Source: Cryptomeria japonica
Taxonomy: Eukaryota > Streptophyta > Pinopsida > Cupressales > Cupressaceae
Length of the DNA: 64,000 nt
Assembly: GCF_030272615.1 (NCBI RefSeq)
Contig: NC_081407.1
Location: 138,388,897 to 138,452,896 of the forward strand
Direction: 5' to 3'
Numbering within the stretch: position 1 is the stretch's first letter; every line of letters begins with the position of its first letter. A program made the position numbers and the translations under genes. Below the pieces are notes generated by a model that saw nothing but the letters and a program-made list of their open reading frames with translations, ran no database searches and was not told the DNA's origin. This document shows, one piece after another, positions 21,802 through 34,519 of this stretch.

Positions 21802-23345
21802 AGCTTGTTAAATGACATTTGTATGGGAATGCTAGGGAGGATAGATTGGTATGGAGTAGCAAGGGAAACAATCAAGTCTCTATTAAGGATGTCTTTCATG
21901 ATCAGTTTGGCAAGATGGGCAAGAAGGAACGGGTAAGCGATAAATTGTCGTTCTAATATAAGATGACGAAGATGAATGCTTTCTTATGAATTGATTGCAG
22001 AAGAAGGGCCCTTACATGGGACAGGCTGAGACCCTTTGGAAAAGTTGGGTCCTTCAAAGTTTTTTATGTGTGAGCCTAATGAAGAAGACGACTATCACTT
22101 GTTTAACCATTGCCACTTTGTTGGCCATCTTTGGCTTTCCTTTCTCTCTAGATGGGGATTATCCAGGTTTTCCAGAAGCCAAGCTTTTGGAAAGCTAAAA
22201 TGTTGAGATTTGCAGTGTTAGCTTGAAGCTCATTTGTGATGTTGCCCCAACTATTATTGTTTAGAACATATAGCTTGAAAGGAATAGGAGAAATTTCCAG
22301 AATAGCAATAGTACTATGGAGAGAGTTTTCTATATGGTGGAAAGTGGGATTGGCAAGATTGGGCAAACATATAAAAAGAGCTCTTGGTCAATTGTTGCCC
22401 AGGACAAGGACTTGAGGAAGGCCTAGCTTTGTTTCTTATGGCTGGATCAGGTCCCAAATATTCTTGTTCTAAGATCATTAGATATTGTTTGGTCTCTCTC
22501 AGATGTGTTGTATAAAGTTTAATTTCAATGGTGCTGCCAAGAACAATCCTAGCAAACCTAGTGGTGGGGGCATTTTGAGAGAGAATCATGGTCAACATAT
22601 GGGTATATTTGTTATGGGCTTTGGTGTTGATTCGAATAACATGGCAAAAGTCGAAGCTATTCTATCTATGCTGATGCTAGCAAGGGAGAAAGGGTGGAAA
22701 AAAATTTGGATCAAAGGAGATTTGAGCTTGATCATCAATGTTATGATTGGGGATAGTATCCAAAATTGGAAATTAGAGATAGTGCTAAGTGAGCTATCCA
22801 TGGTTTTGATGAAGTCAAGTTTTCTCACATAAAAAGAATGGGGAATCGTTTTGTGGATTAGGCAACAAATGTTGGAGTGGAGTGACTTCCTTATTGAGGT
22901 GATCACAATGTTGCAAGAGGATATCATGATATCCCTTATTCCTGACATCAAAGCGCATCCTCTTGGTTCGTGTTCTACGATGCAGGCTTGTTGTTGTGTC
23001 AGGTCTTTTCGAGCGTTATGTTTGTCTCCATTTTGCTTCCTTCATGTGTGGTACGACTGGTTTTGTTTTGGGGAACTATGGTCGTTCTATGACTGGTCTT
23101 GTTGATGTTGTTATAGCCAATCTTTTGTGTTGAGTTGGCCTATGTATGCTCTATCCTCTATTGAGTACCTTGTATTTGGTGTCGATTGGATGCTCTAGTT
23201 GATTGTGGTAGATATGTTCTATGTTATTTTGTTGTTCTCTATGCTTAGTGGGGTGCCTGTGATGTGGGCTTCATTATGTTGATGCCCCGTTTTATATATT
23301 TCTTCTTGTCTTCCTAGTAGTTTTTTTTGCTACTACAAACAAAAA
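21802..23345 (+). pseudogene. L1-type LINE, piece 4: zinc-binding region, RNase H, 3' UTR
   Basis: Resumes the LINE after the Copia insertion. Broken frames at 21840-22140 carry zf-RVT features (LTWDRL, HLF-type region). The open frame 22485-22832 is the C-terminal RNase H: KFNFNGAAKNNP, GGGILRENHG, KVEAILSMLML, IWIKGDLSLIIN; the first catalytic Asp (usual FDGA) is Asn. After 22960 comes a G/T-rich 3' UTR that ends near 23345 in a CTACTACAAACAAAAAC-type tail, as in plant L1 copies. Confidence 0.82.
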
Positions 23346-24361
23346 CATTGTTGTTGTACCTTATCCTTTGCAAAAGTGAGTATTTTAATATTTTCCAAGT
23401 TCAATATTTTAATGTTTCTAGACTTAGATATTTTGATATTTCTTGACTTAAACTTTGTAATATTTTTTTTATTTTTCTTTATATTCTCTTCCTCATTTTT
23501 ATGTTTCTCGTCTATCTTTCCATATTTTTGGCTTTTATTTCTTTATCATGGCTCCACATACATGATTCATATGGTTTATTATAACATTCATTTTTGCAAC
23601 ATATACCAATATATTTTAAATCAAAAAATTAATAGATGATTGGAGGTGTCATACCGTTTTCCAATTTTTGATGACCATCAATAAAACTCCCTACACATTG
23701 TTGGTACCAATTAACCTTCTCTTGTATTGTTAGGTTGCCACCCAGGTTGTGTATAGCTCACCAAATACAACTTGTACAAGGTAATGGAGGTGGTTTTAAC
23801 TGGTGTTCTTTAACATATTCAATTATGACCTCATTGTACCCTAATCTTTCTACTACCATTCAGCGTTCCACCATTAATACAAATCATCGCTTTGTGCCTT
23901 CTCCATCTTCATCAATATATTTGGGCCATTCTCCCTCTTGTTTGACACTCCTTCATCTACTATGTTTCTATCCATTCCATGGCTTATGTGACTCATCCTT
24001 CTATTGGAATAGGAACAATGCATTATCTAGAAACCCTTATAAAGTCTTTATCTCTATAGTCAATGGTCCAAACAAGCAAGTAGTTAAATGTGGATCTGTC
24101 CTTGCTATAGCAACTCCTTCAACCTCCTCGGTGATAGGTCACTCTTCAAATATTGCTCCAAGTTGGTTCACAAGTTCCTCTACACAACTTGTCTAATCCA
24201 CCATGTTGATTCCAATTGGAGTCTCCCTTCTCTCCTTGTATGGCTCTAACTTCAAGTCATTAATTCTATCTTGAAAGGCCCATTATCAAATACCTCTCCG
24301 ATTTTAAAGTGACCAAGCCCTCTTATTTTGAATTTGTCTAGTTTAATTTCATTATGACCAT
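23346..24361. other. Spacer between the two LINEs
   Basis: No supported gene. 23370-23480 is A/T-rich with repeated TATTTTAATATTTT-like words. An open frame at 23735-24196 on the plus strand has no recognisable domain and low complexity, and I do not call it. Confidence 0.5.
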
Positions 24362-24363
24362 CA

Positions 24364-24388
24364 TATTTATTTATTTATTTATTTATTT
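24364..24388 (+). repeat. (TTTA)n tract, 3' tail of minus-strand LINE
   Basis: About six TTTA units on the plus strand, i.e. a TAAA-repeat tail for a minus-strand LINE, directly next to its 3' UTR. Confidence 0.65.
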
Positions 24389-24780
24389 TGGTAAAAGTGG
24401 CAAGCCACTGTAATATATTAGATATAAGTGTAAAATATTTACAAAAAAATCATTCAAAAGAGCATACCGGCAAGAAAGAACCAGCAAAAAAACCTCTGGT
24501 TATAGCCCAGAAGATCCACACAAAAAATTAAAAAGTTCGTATCAATAATGGTTATAAGGATCCATCATGATTTAACAGAGGCATATAGCAATTTCATTTA
24601 CAAAATAAGCATCTTAATGCAGTAGATTCTTCTCTTACAAAAATAAAGAAATCCAAAAGTTGCACGTCTTCACTATATAAAATTTGGTTTCAACACATCA
24701 CTCTGGTACTATTCACTTTCTACATCTGACCAAGCATTAGTGCTTTCCTCTAATAATGCTATATCAAAGATGGCTAAAGA
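24389..24780 (-). other. Probable 3' UTR of minus-strand LINE
   Basis: Read on the minus strand it ends GTGGCTTGCCACTTTTACC next to the TAAA tail, resembling the end of plant L1 elements. No coding motif. Confidence 0.5.
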
Positions 24781-25731
24781 TAATGAATATAAAGATTCCC
24801 CAATGATTTGCCTATGTGACTAAATCCATGATATAAATGGTGAAGTACAATAAAACTTGAGACCACAAATGATGGAAATCCAAACCGATCTTTGAATTGA
24901 GTCATCAAAGAGCTCGTTTCTGTCAAACAAACTGCCAAGGAAAGCCCCACATAAACTCTTGCAGAGGTGAGAAGACCAAGTTGATAAAATGTTGTCCACT
25001 TATGAGTCACACCAGACAGAGCTGGAAACTGCCTGTGAGGAAATAAAACAAGAGCCAATTTAAGACCAAATGCGCATTTGAGACCAAATGCGCATTTGAG
25101 ACCAAAAACACAAGCTATGTGGAGGATTATAATCCCGCACCTCTCAACAAAGATCAAATAATTTACAGTTAACACATATAAGATTGCAAACCGAAAGATA
25201 ATGGCACTACTCAGAAAAAAGCATATTGTGAACTGGATTTTCGCACATGACATCTAATTCTTGTATCGTTATAGTTGCAGGAGATGTTTAAGAACAACCA
25301 CCAATTTTTATGTGCCTGGGTAATCAAGAAAGCCAATACACTGTGCGAACTTTTTAGTAAACTGATAGAGTTTCCACATTTCACTAATTGGCAGAACAAG
25401 GCATGAACGAACAATACTAGTTGTGGGAGTTCGTCAATCTAACACAAGCGATTCATTTCACTGACAAGATGACAATACGTGAAATGACTAGAGAAATCAC
25501 ATCACTTTTGGGCGTTTTAAATGTCCATGCGTTGGGTATCTTAAAAAAGGTATCTATATCAATACTTGGTCAAAAGAAACAATTATTCCTCTGTATTATG
25601 TGAATTACACTTAGGTCAAATGCCAAAAGTTGTTTGATGCCATTAACACAACTTCCTCAATCTTCCATAGGAAGAATCGGAAAATCATTCTAAAGTTTAG
25701 CCAAAAGCAATGGGTCTTCATGAATATCCTC
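24781..25731 (-). other. Uncertain segment within minus-strand LINE
   Basis: Longer than a usual L1 3' UTR and without LINE motifs, so perhaps an insertion. An open frame on the minus strand (25253-24774) is hydrophobic and contains an 18-bp tandem repeat (about 25070-25105), giving CAFGLK repeats. It matches no family I recognise. Confidence 0.35.
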
Positions 25732-26202
25732 CTAAGAAATAACTGATCCCCCATGTGACAAATTGCAACCTTGATTGGCTAAATAATTTGCTACAACATT
25801 AGCTTCCCTGTAACAGTGAGCAATAGAGTATTGTTCAAATTTTGAAATGATGGTTTTAACGTCTTGCATAATATATTGAATCCTCCAATTTGACACCTCT
25901 GAATTCCTGCAAGCTAAAACTATGTTCATAGAATCCCCTTCTATTTTCTTAAGATTTAAAGAATTTTTCATTCGAAGACCTAGTAGAGGAGCTTCTGCTT
26001 CAGCAATATTCTTTGTTCCATCCAGAATTCTTGCAAAACCCCCCTTGATGAATCCACCCTTATAACTCCTTACTATGAAACCAAATCTCAATACCCTTGG
26101 ATTACCTTTTGCAGCTTCGTCAAAATTGACCTTTTCAAAACCTTCAGAAGGCACCTCCCATTTGATTTCCTTCCTATTAATAGGATTAGTCCTATTAATC
26201 AT
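25732..26202 (-). pseudogene. L1-type LINE RNase H domain
   Basis: Best-preserved part of the second LINE. Read on the minus strand it is a C-terminal RNase H of the plant-type RVT_3 family: VNFDEAAKGNPR (catalytic Asp present), GFIVRSYKG, AEAEAPLLGLRM with the catalytic Glu, IEGDSMNIV with the third Asp, and HCYREANVVANYLANQG at the end. The domain removes RNA from the RNA-DNA hybrid during target-primed copying. The ATG shown is internal to the original polyprotein. The frame is open for 156 codons, but the upstream zinc-binding region is in broken frames. Confidence 0.88.
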
Positions 26203-26840
26203 TAAGCTCCACTTGAAAGGAAGAGATAGTTATTCCATTGAGCTAGTGCTAAGTTATCCCATGATCAAAAGGGAGAGCTCAAGTTCTTATTCCCTGTCAC
26301 ATGAGCCTTTACTTCTTCAACTATAGATAGTTCCATCTTTGAGATAACCTAATGAAGGTCATTTAATTTATTCCTAAACATTTTTCGAATTCTTTCCCAC
26401 CAAATGTTCCAAACTAATACAACAGGGGCAATAGTCCACATGCATGCAAAAAATGAGTCAATAAATAGAGTAGGTCATGAATCAAAGACCAGATTTAAAG
26501 AAGATTGAAGCAGTGCATACCATTGCAATTTTAATTTAAGACACTCCCAACACTAAGTAGCAAAAGAACAATTAAGAAGAAAAGGATTTGTAGACTCAAT
26601 AACCTCTTGACAAAAAACACAATTGAAGGGTTGAGTTATTCCTAGTGCACATAATCTAGTATTAGTTAAAATTCTATCTCTAAGTGCAAGCCATCAGAAA
26701 GCCCCCCCTGCCTTATGCAACCCTTCACATGTCCAACAAAAGGAATATCTTCTTAATGGGATGTCACTGTCCTTTTGTACAAGGTGATTATATCCTTGTT
26801 TTATAGTATAAGATCATGTTGATGACAACAACCAGATGAG

Positions 26841-27196
26841 TTAATCTTCTTCATTTTTGTAATGGATAACCCTTATCTTTAATTCAGTAAATAGAGTTTG
26901 TCTTTGGTCCAATGGAATGTTTGCTATTTGAAAATCCTTCCAAAATGCCCTCAGAACACCTCTTTCTTGTTGAAGGCTGAAATAATCTTTAACTTTATCA
27001 CCCCATGTCGTCTTATGAATTGTTTTAATTTCAACGAGATCATTAATTCTGCACAAAGGGGAGAATCCATTCCACGAATCTTCCCAAAAAATTGTCTTAC
27101 AACCATCATGAAGAATCCACGACAGATGAGGAATAAAGAGTTGCCAACAAGATAGCATAAAATTCCACATTTGAGAACCCTATGGAGGATTTGCAA
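26841..27196 (-). pseudogene. L1-type LINE zinc-binding (zf-RVT) leading part
   Basis: Read on the minus strand, overlapping frames (27196-26951 and 27170-26841) contain the DGCKTIFWEDSWNG-type motif that precedes zf-RVT in plant L1 elements, then LCRINDLVEI. A frameshift joins it to the preceding RT region. Between 26203 and 26840 the zf-RVT cysteines lie in several short frames with stops, including a region translating as C..C-type residues near 26600-26700; that part is decayed. Confidence 0.75.
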
Positions 27197-27218
27197 TTGT
27201 AAAAATTCTTTCCAGTTT

Positions 27219-28090
27219 CTAAGTATCTAAATATTTGGCTTTTAAAATAGCAGCCCACAAGGAATCATTTTTCTCATTAAATCTCCACAGCAATTTGGCT
27301 CCCAACGTCTTATTCCGCTTGTCCATATCATGTATCCCAGCCATACCAGACCATTTAGTCATCCAAACTTTTTCCCAAGCTAGCAAGTGAATTTTGTTTT
27401 GAGGTGTCTTGTTACCCATAAATAAGAAATTTTTGAGGATAGATTCAATCTCTACTCTAACCACACTTGGCATTGGCAAGACTGCCATAATGTAATTACG
27501 AATTGTTGTAAGCACCACCCTAATTAATAGGATTCTCCCTGCTAAAGATAGCCAACAATATTTCCAAGATGAAATTTTACTTTGAATTGAGGAGACAATA
27601 TTAGACCAAAAGGATTTTTTATTCGTTTTCTCGCAAAAAGAGGAATACCAAGATATTTTCACAGAAGAGATTCTTGTTTAAAGCCCAAAGCGTTTGATAA
27701 TCTCACAACAATGTAACGAGAGCAATTTAGAAAAAAGAATTTAGATTTTGATGCATTTATATTTTGACTTGACACATGGCAATACAGATCAAGAACATCT
27801 TTGATTACTTTTGTTTCCCTCATAGAAGGATCTCTAAACAAGATGGTATCGTCAACAAATAAAAAATGAGTGACATCAATATTTGAATCCGGCACAATAA
27901 TGCCTTTCCACAAACCTGTAGAATGTTGTGCTCAAATCAATTTGCTGAGAGCCTCAGCCATAATAATAAACAAGGATGAGGATAATGGATAACCTTGTTG
28001 AACCCCTTGAGAAGGTGAGAAAAAGCCTACTAGGCTGCCATTATATTTTAAAACTTAATTGTAAAAACTATAAATTCGTTCATCGAAGAT
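27219..28090 (-). pseudogene. L1-type LINE reverse transcriptase, C-terminal half
   Basis: Minus strand. From 28060 inward: GVQQGYPLSSSLF (fingers/palm), a TGA, then the frame 27913-27659 with THFLFVDDTILF, where the catalytic site FVDD is intact, and SSQNINASKSKFFF. The frame 27662-27219 continues YWLSLAGRILLIRVVL, the GRIxLI motif, and LLWRFNEKNDSLWAAILKAKYL. The 5' part of the RT, endonuclease and ORF1 are missing; sequence recognisable as LINE ends near 28090, so this is a 5'-truncated copy. Confidence 0.88.
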
Positions 28091-28169
28091 GCTTATCATG
28101 CCAGTACGTCATTTTTGCATTGCTTCAGTTGTCCATTGGGTAAGAACCTTTCATCTATCAAGTTTGTGT

Positions 28170-28510
28170 AGTTCGAAGAGTCATCTGTTTAAACTCTATA
28201 TCACCTAGTCAATTGTCCACGATAACCCTTAGACCCGATACCATGTATTCAGTAGGGACCATAATGTCTTCATTGTACATCAATTGGAATAGTTTGTCCT
28301 ATAGTCACTTTCTATGTCATTGTGTCTGCACACATTATAACCAACACCTTTCGTCACAATCTCCTTCTTCAACGTTGCAACACTTGTGACTCCCCAAGCT
28401 AAGCACTTTGTTTGTAGACTCTACTTGTCCATTCACTCTTTAGTACTACAGACTTAAAAGGTTACGAATAAATATGGAACTTTGTCATCATTAGACGATG
28501 ATGTGGTTCA
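28170..28510 (-). pseudogene. Ty3 integrase remnant (C-terminal core)
   Basis: Minus-strand reading of 28440-28401 gives RVNGQVESTNKVL, the region with the catalytic Glu of Ty3 integrase. Reading of 28287-28211 gives MYNEDIMVPTEYMVSGLRV, equivalent to the LVYGxEAVxPxE motif found in Tat/Athila-type and related Ty3 integrases. Stops and shifts separate the two. No LTR could be assigned. It could be the continuation of the remnant at 40640-41290, which ends before this region of the core. Confidence 0.7.
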
Positions 28511-31317
28511 CAAACTATTCTCACCAATAATTGGTAATTTCTAGGGGGTCATACCTATTGATGTGTTTTTTATGCACTTCATACAAAGAAGAAAATACCA
28601 AGTATTTTATCCTCTTGAACAATTTTTTCTCAAATGCTAAGCTTTGTGATTAAATGAGATGACTCCAAGGTTTATACTGTCAAGTATTGACACATGGATA
28701 ACTCAATCGTTTAATGTGATATTGCTAGAATCACAAGAGGACTTACATTATGAGCTACAACTGGAACTTGGATGTATCAATCATGTAAGAGACTATGAAT
28801 GACTTAGTCAAACTTAACCATGCTTTGTTTTGCCATGCAAGGAACAACTAGGCAAAGCTAGTGCAATCTTCGAAGGAAAGATAATGGTATTCAAATCACT
28901 ACTAAGTATCATCAACACCATCAAAGACATGCATATCAATTAGTAAGTAGCAATTAGAGTTAAGCTTATTTTAAAAGATTAGGCCAACCATACACTACAA
29001 CTTATAATCAACAAATTCTAAATGGTATGAACTTTAGAGTTTCACAATAAACCATCCACAATAACTTTCATCCATCTAATCAACATTTAAACAAATCAGA
29101 AGTAGAAACCACGGAAAATGTTGAATCAACACATGAAATTCACCATATATCTAATGAAAATAATATGCTTCTTACATCAAAGCCTTGGCAACAATCTCCT
29201 TTTCTCCTACTCTACTCTAACTGCTAACTTCTTCTGCTATCAAATATTGATCAACTCCTAAATATTAACCCCCTTACATATGAGGAGAGAAAACCTTATA
29301 TAGAGATCCCTTTACCAATGAATGGCCACGATCAAATTCAAATCAATTGCCAATATTACATGAGAAAACCCTAATCAAGATTGGCCAAGATTACATGAGA
29401 AAACCCTAATCAAGATTGGCCAAGATTACATGAAAAACCCTAATTAGGATTAGTTACAGCTAACTTTATATTACATTTAATGCTTGACCAATGAATTGAT
29501 TATAATATATATGAGACGTCCTTCCTTGAATGAGCACCAATGAGTGATGAGACATGTGGTAGTTATCCTCATTCAATGGGTCAAGTACATTGAATCTAGA
29601 CGCTTTAACTTGGAGTGATGAATGGAGGTGAGTTGTCACCACCTCGGCTACCTGGTTGCCTTGTAACTCATCACAAGTGTGTGGTTCACTACTCTTGGCC
29701 TTGATCATTGTATTGATGATTGATCTTTCATGCTTCTTGATGAAAGTTTGCTCCTAAGGTCGTCATCCTTGTAGTAGGTGCAATGCTTGATGTCATGATG
29801 TCTCTCTCTTGCATTAATCAATCTTCCTTGTGTTTGTAAGGCAAACCCTATGTATTGTTGTATAATGCTGAGAAGCACTGGCCCTAATCATCATTTGCAC
29901 TAGAATTGATTTCTTGACTTTCATCATTCATATTGCAATTTTCCCCTTCACACCTTCTAACCTTGTTGAAGTGTTGTTGAGTGTTTTCCTCTTTTGTTGC
30001 AATGTTTCGTTGAAGTGCTTGCAACTTGTTCCTTCACTCTGCTTCTCCTATGCATCGAACCTAAAAGGCAAACATTTATGAATCAAGAACCATATAAGCA
30101 TAATAATAAAGTATTTCACACTCGCAATGCATCCTTAATCATGCTTCCAAATATTCTTTCAAAGCTGGAAATGATTGAGTCTCACTTTGAAAATGATGTT
30201 CTCAATTCTGAAATCTGATTTTGAATGAATATCACCACTGAAATTTACCTAATTCTGAATGTAAATTTTCTTCACCAATCAATGAATTCCAAAAACTTCA
30301 CCTTATATCATGTTGGTTCCCAAAACCACAGATTGGAATACTTAAGGGTTTGCCAATTCCTCAGCTAATCCAATAAGCTTTGGCCAACAAACAGGGATGG
30401 TCGAAGACCAAATCCCTCTGCACTTAAGGCTCCACTGAACCTAGGCGGGTATACCTCTTTCTCCCAAGCACACAAAAGAGATTGTTTAAAGTGGATTTAA
30501 GCTTTTTAGAAAATTACAAAAACTCTGTTGTTTTGCAATTTATGCTTTATTTAGTGCTTTAAGTAAAATGCGTTTGAAAAGAAATGAAAATGATTATAAT
30601 GGTATATTAAAAATAAGAATACTTTCAGGACTTGAAAGAAATATGTAAAGATCAATTCATATAGAAATCAGGAAGAATGTTTCCTTATCAGTGACCTTGA
30701 ATGCATGACCAACCAGAACCTTAAAACATGAAGAGCAGACCAGTGCCTCTATCCAGGGGTATTTATGATACTTTGTGGACAGAAAATCCTATCAACTCCT
30801 AAGACAATATTAATTATCAACTATGAAGGTTTCAGTATGTGTTACACAACAATGAATAACCCAATATCACTTTTAATGTAACAGCATGTGAAGGCACATC
30901 ATAGTAAATCATGTAACAGATTTATCAAGAGGACAGAATAACTCATCAACACAGAAGTATGCACAATACTTAGGAAAAGAAACAATGAACCTTCATATAT
31001 TAATCTTTAAGAGATGGTTTCATACACAAGCTGCACCTGACAATAATCCATTACAATCTGTTTTGCATAAAAGATACCTCTTTGTTCTATAGACTTCCCT
31101 AATACATATAACTTGCAATCCTGCCAAGCAATATCTGTTTTCTGAGTCCTACCCCTTATCATACAAAATGACTCATTACAAATATACATGCTAAGAGATA
31201 CGAATGGAAGGACGCACCCTTCCATTATCCTAAACAATTAACTGAACAATAACTAAACAGCCTAACTAAAACACCGATTTCATTACAAACACAAAACTAA
31301 ACAATGACTTAAGGTTT
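28511..31317. other. No gene supported
   Basis: Mostly A/T-rich sequence without recognisable coding motifs. A plus-strand TATA-like CTTATATAG occurs at 29293-29301 and a short tandem repeat follows at 29351. The part next to 31318 may be the 3' untranslated region of the minus-strand unit described beside it, but no 3' LTR was recognised. Confidence 0.4.
29351..29453 (+). repeat. 35-bp tandem repeat, three units
   Basis: Units 29351-29385, 29386-29420 and 29421-29453, each containing ATTACATGAGAAAACCCTAA or a close variant. Confidence 0.85.
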
Positions 31318-34227
31318 TCAATCCAGCCAGTGTCTGCACTTCTGAATGTGTCGTAAATAGCCTGGGTCTTTGTAAATTGTTGAGTTGAAGATCGCATCCC
31401 TGGCTGCGTTCTCGATCATGTAAAAGTTCTCGAACTAGTCAGTCGTGTCATTCATATCAAGGATATCTGTTTTGGCAATGGCTTGGGCTGCACTAAGTAA
31501 AGACTTACACTCAGAAAGCCATATGGTCTTATCTTTAATTACTCCTGCATCATCTACCAAACGGGGAACCCCACGTTGAACAATCTGATGGCATTCGTCA
31601 AATTCAGACTTCAATTCCTTTGTAACTTCCTCATGCGTGGCAAGCAAACCCTAAACCTTCTTCTTCACCTTTTCTCTAGTCGATGCATCTTGTAACCGCA
31701 AGCTGAGTCTATCTCGAATTCTGGTGTGTGAAACCATATTGTCCATGTTCATCTGATATACACCACGAAACTCGTCCAACACCTTCTCCATATTGTCATA
31801 TCTCTTACTCAAGCAGTGTCAACCCTGATGCTCTTCATCTCCCTCTTCAACTTAGTATGCTCATAAGCTAAGTTTTCAAATATCTTCTTTCATTGACCTC
31901 CTGAATCAGTAATTTGAGGGATCGGATGGCCACTCATCTTAAGGGTTTCTTCATATAAGGCCTTATATTTATTCTTCTCTGTTATTTCGTGTTTCATCTG
32001 GGCCTTGTTGACTTTTGAAATATTAATACCTATGTCGGTTGTGATCATAGGATCTACCTCTCCAACTTTTAGGGTCATCATATGACCAAAACCTTTATCC
32101 ATGTCTATGTTTTTTGGCCTTTTATTAGGAGGGTATAAGGCCCACAGCAACATTTCTTCCTCATTTGGATCGTACCTTGATCCAATAAAAATGTCTTTAC
32201 TCCTTGGATATTCAATTTCATATCCTTATTGTCCGAGTTCAACAAAGAATCAAAGATAAACAAGGCACTCAGGTCCCAACCTAGAAACACAATTATTCCA
32301 ACCTCTACTAGTAGTTGCCTCCCCTTTTGTGGGGTCATAGTCTCAACTTTTGTGTCGATATCTTCCTTCAACCTCTTCTTCATTTTTGCCTCATTTTCAG
32401 GGGTGATATTTGGCATTGCTTCCCTTAATTTCTTACCCTTGAAATGGTATAGGAAAGATTTGAACTCTTTAGACTTTATAAATTGATCATCTGACAGAAA
32501 AGAAACATGCTTTGTCATTCTTTCATTTGTTTCTGCATTCAGTGCAATGATGAGCCTATCATGTGCTTCTGGATCTATTTCTTTCATAGGTGCCCGGAGC
32601 TTGGAAACAACTTGGTTCTCCCCTGAATCACTTTGGGCTGGTTCTTCCTCCATTTTTTCTAATCTCTGTCTTCTCTCCTCTAGTTTTTTCTCCAAGGTCT
32701 CCATATCATCTGCCAGCTCTTCCCCCTCCTTATTTCTACACATGTCTTCAAATGCATCCTCTTCATGAAAATAATCTCCCAGCTCTTGCCTCTTCCTGCT
32801 TGCATGGATGTAACCCTCAGGATCATAGTGTGTTTTGGATATGTGCTGGAACTGGTTGTATTCATCCACCAGCTTCCTGTCAATAACTTAATATGCTTTG
32901 GTAGACACAACTTTAAAATCCTGGAAATGAAGTGTACGAGGGAGGAAAGCTTGCTTGTGTGCACCTCCAAAATGCTTAGCATTAGAAACACTTAATTGCC
33001 TTACAATTTCCAAAAAAGCAATCCCGTCTGGTGCAGGCTTTGGTAATACATAGGGATAACCCTCAAATCTGTAACATCAAACAGAAGTGAAGTTTTGGCA
33101 TGAGTACCAATCACCCCAATTGTGATTACCCTTTGGAGTCTTGTGTTCGTGAGGCCTAAGAAACTTCTTAACATCCTCATTAAATGATCCCTACAGAGGC
33201 TCACCAAAGAGCAAGAAAATTGGTTTAACAAAGAATTCCTCAAATTTGAGGTAATGAGAATTCACATATCTATAATCCTAGACAGAAACCCACAACTGCA
33301 CTAGTTGATCCTGTCCATTCTTCCCTATTGTATTTACATTCAAACCCTTTGATCACAATCCCCTAAATCTCCCATAAAATAAAATAATATGCATTAACGA
33401 CGAATAATGCTTGAAATGCTTGTCTGGATTATCTTTCAAGTTCACAAAGCCTTCATGCAGTTTGTCTACCAGGTACGAAGCAAAATCAAAATCTCTAGGC
33501 TCATGTCTCTGGATATCTGCTGCTAAAACCAATGGTCCTATGTTTGCCACATCAAGAGGTTCAACTCCTCCAACCTGGCCACAAGCCATATATGTATACT
33601 ATAGATACTTCTTGAAAATAGTCATATCATAAGGAGGACCATCTTCCTCTATCCTCCCCTTTTCTACTTTGTGGATAGCGAGGTTCCAACCCTGATATGT
33701 AGTATCCAACTTTCTGTATTCCTCTTCCAAATCCACAAATGATAAAGGCGCATTTCCCTCTAGATCCATTCCAAAAACTTTCTGAATTGTGGTGATTGCA
33801 AATTGAACGAAAGCAGTCCCATCAAGCAACAAAATGCATAGTTTGTTTGCATCATAATGTCTTACCAGGAGCTTCAATAAGTCAATATTTACAAATACAT
33901 TAGGTACCACAAGTTTACCTAAATCGGTGCTCCATGGGTTTGAAATTGGCATAGGCTCATCCCTGCGGAGGTAATGAAAGAGAAACAACTCGTGCCCACG
34001 CACTGTTGTGAGCACATCTCCAATCTCTCTGTATTTGTCCTCCAACTGGTCGCAAATAGGCAAATTCACCTTAGCTCTGCGTGACCTAGCTCCTGGAGAG
34101 CCCATCTGATCTATCATATCCTGGTTAATTTTCTTCGAGCTTCACCGACTTCACCCTTCGATTTTTTCGTCGTGCTACTGGATACTTCAATAACCTTTCG
34201 CTTTCCTTTTGAGCTTGACCCCTCCAT
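31318..34227 (-). pseudogene. Unrecognised coding unit of about 960 codons, broken
   Basis: A chain of minus-strand frames reads as one protein interrupted by at least eight stops or shifts. It starts at ATG 34227-34225 with a Ser/Lys-rich N-terminus (KGKRK, possible nuclear signal). The first open block (34117-33599) contains ICDQLEDKYREIGDVL and HYDANKLCILLLDG. A central block has the conserved-looking FEGYPYVLPKPAPDG reading near 33060. A long block (32869-32105) is strongly charged, with a predicted coiled coil rich in Glu/Lys/Arg. The C-terminus ends HWLD followed by TGA at 31320-31318. No protease, RT, RNase H, integrase or zinc knuckle was seen. An upstream primer-site candidate and LTR-like tract suggest it is the ORF of a retroelement. 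Family unknown to me. Confidence 0.6.
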
Positions 34228-34497
34228 CTCTGTAAATTTCTTTACTCTATGCTCAGTAGCTCTGAATATTTTCTCAACAAACACCTGATATCTTTTGCAA
34301 TAGCTCTGTGTGAAATGTTGTTATGCAACACTGGTTATATATTCCAAGAAGTCCAATCTTGTACTTAATTACCACAATCTTGATGGATTTGCTTCGTGTG
34401 GCAACAAACCTACCCAATAGATGCATTTAATGGTAGCCATTATGTCAATTTTTCACATCCAGATCTCCAACGGCTAATCGGTGAGACTTTTCCCGAT

Positions 34498-34517
34498 GAT
34501 TCAATTGCTTGGCGCCA
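34498..34517 (-). other. Candidate primer-binding site
   Basis: On the minus strand TGGCGCCAAGC starts at 34517, two bases after an LTR-like end TAACA (34520). TGGCGCC is the start of the primer site used by several plant Ty3 (Tat/Athila-type) elements. It lies about 290 bases before the ATG of the broken coding unit. Confidence 0.45.
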
Positions 34518-34519
34518 TT

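Noticed and set aside
23735-24196. 153-codon plus-strand frame
   Set aside because: Ser/Thr-rich low-complexity reading, no recognisable domain, no splice or promoter context.
24774-25253. Membrane protein gene
   Set aside because: Hydrophobicity alone is weak evidence in A/T-rich DNA and no family motif was recognised; kept only as an uncertain segment.
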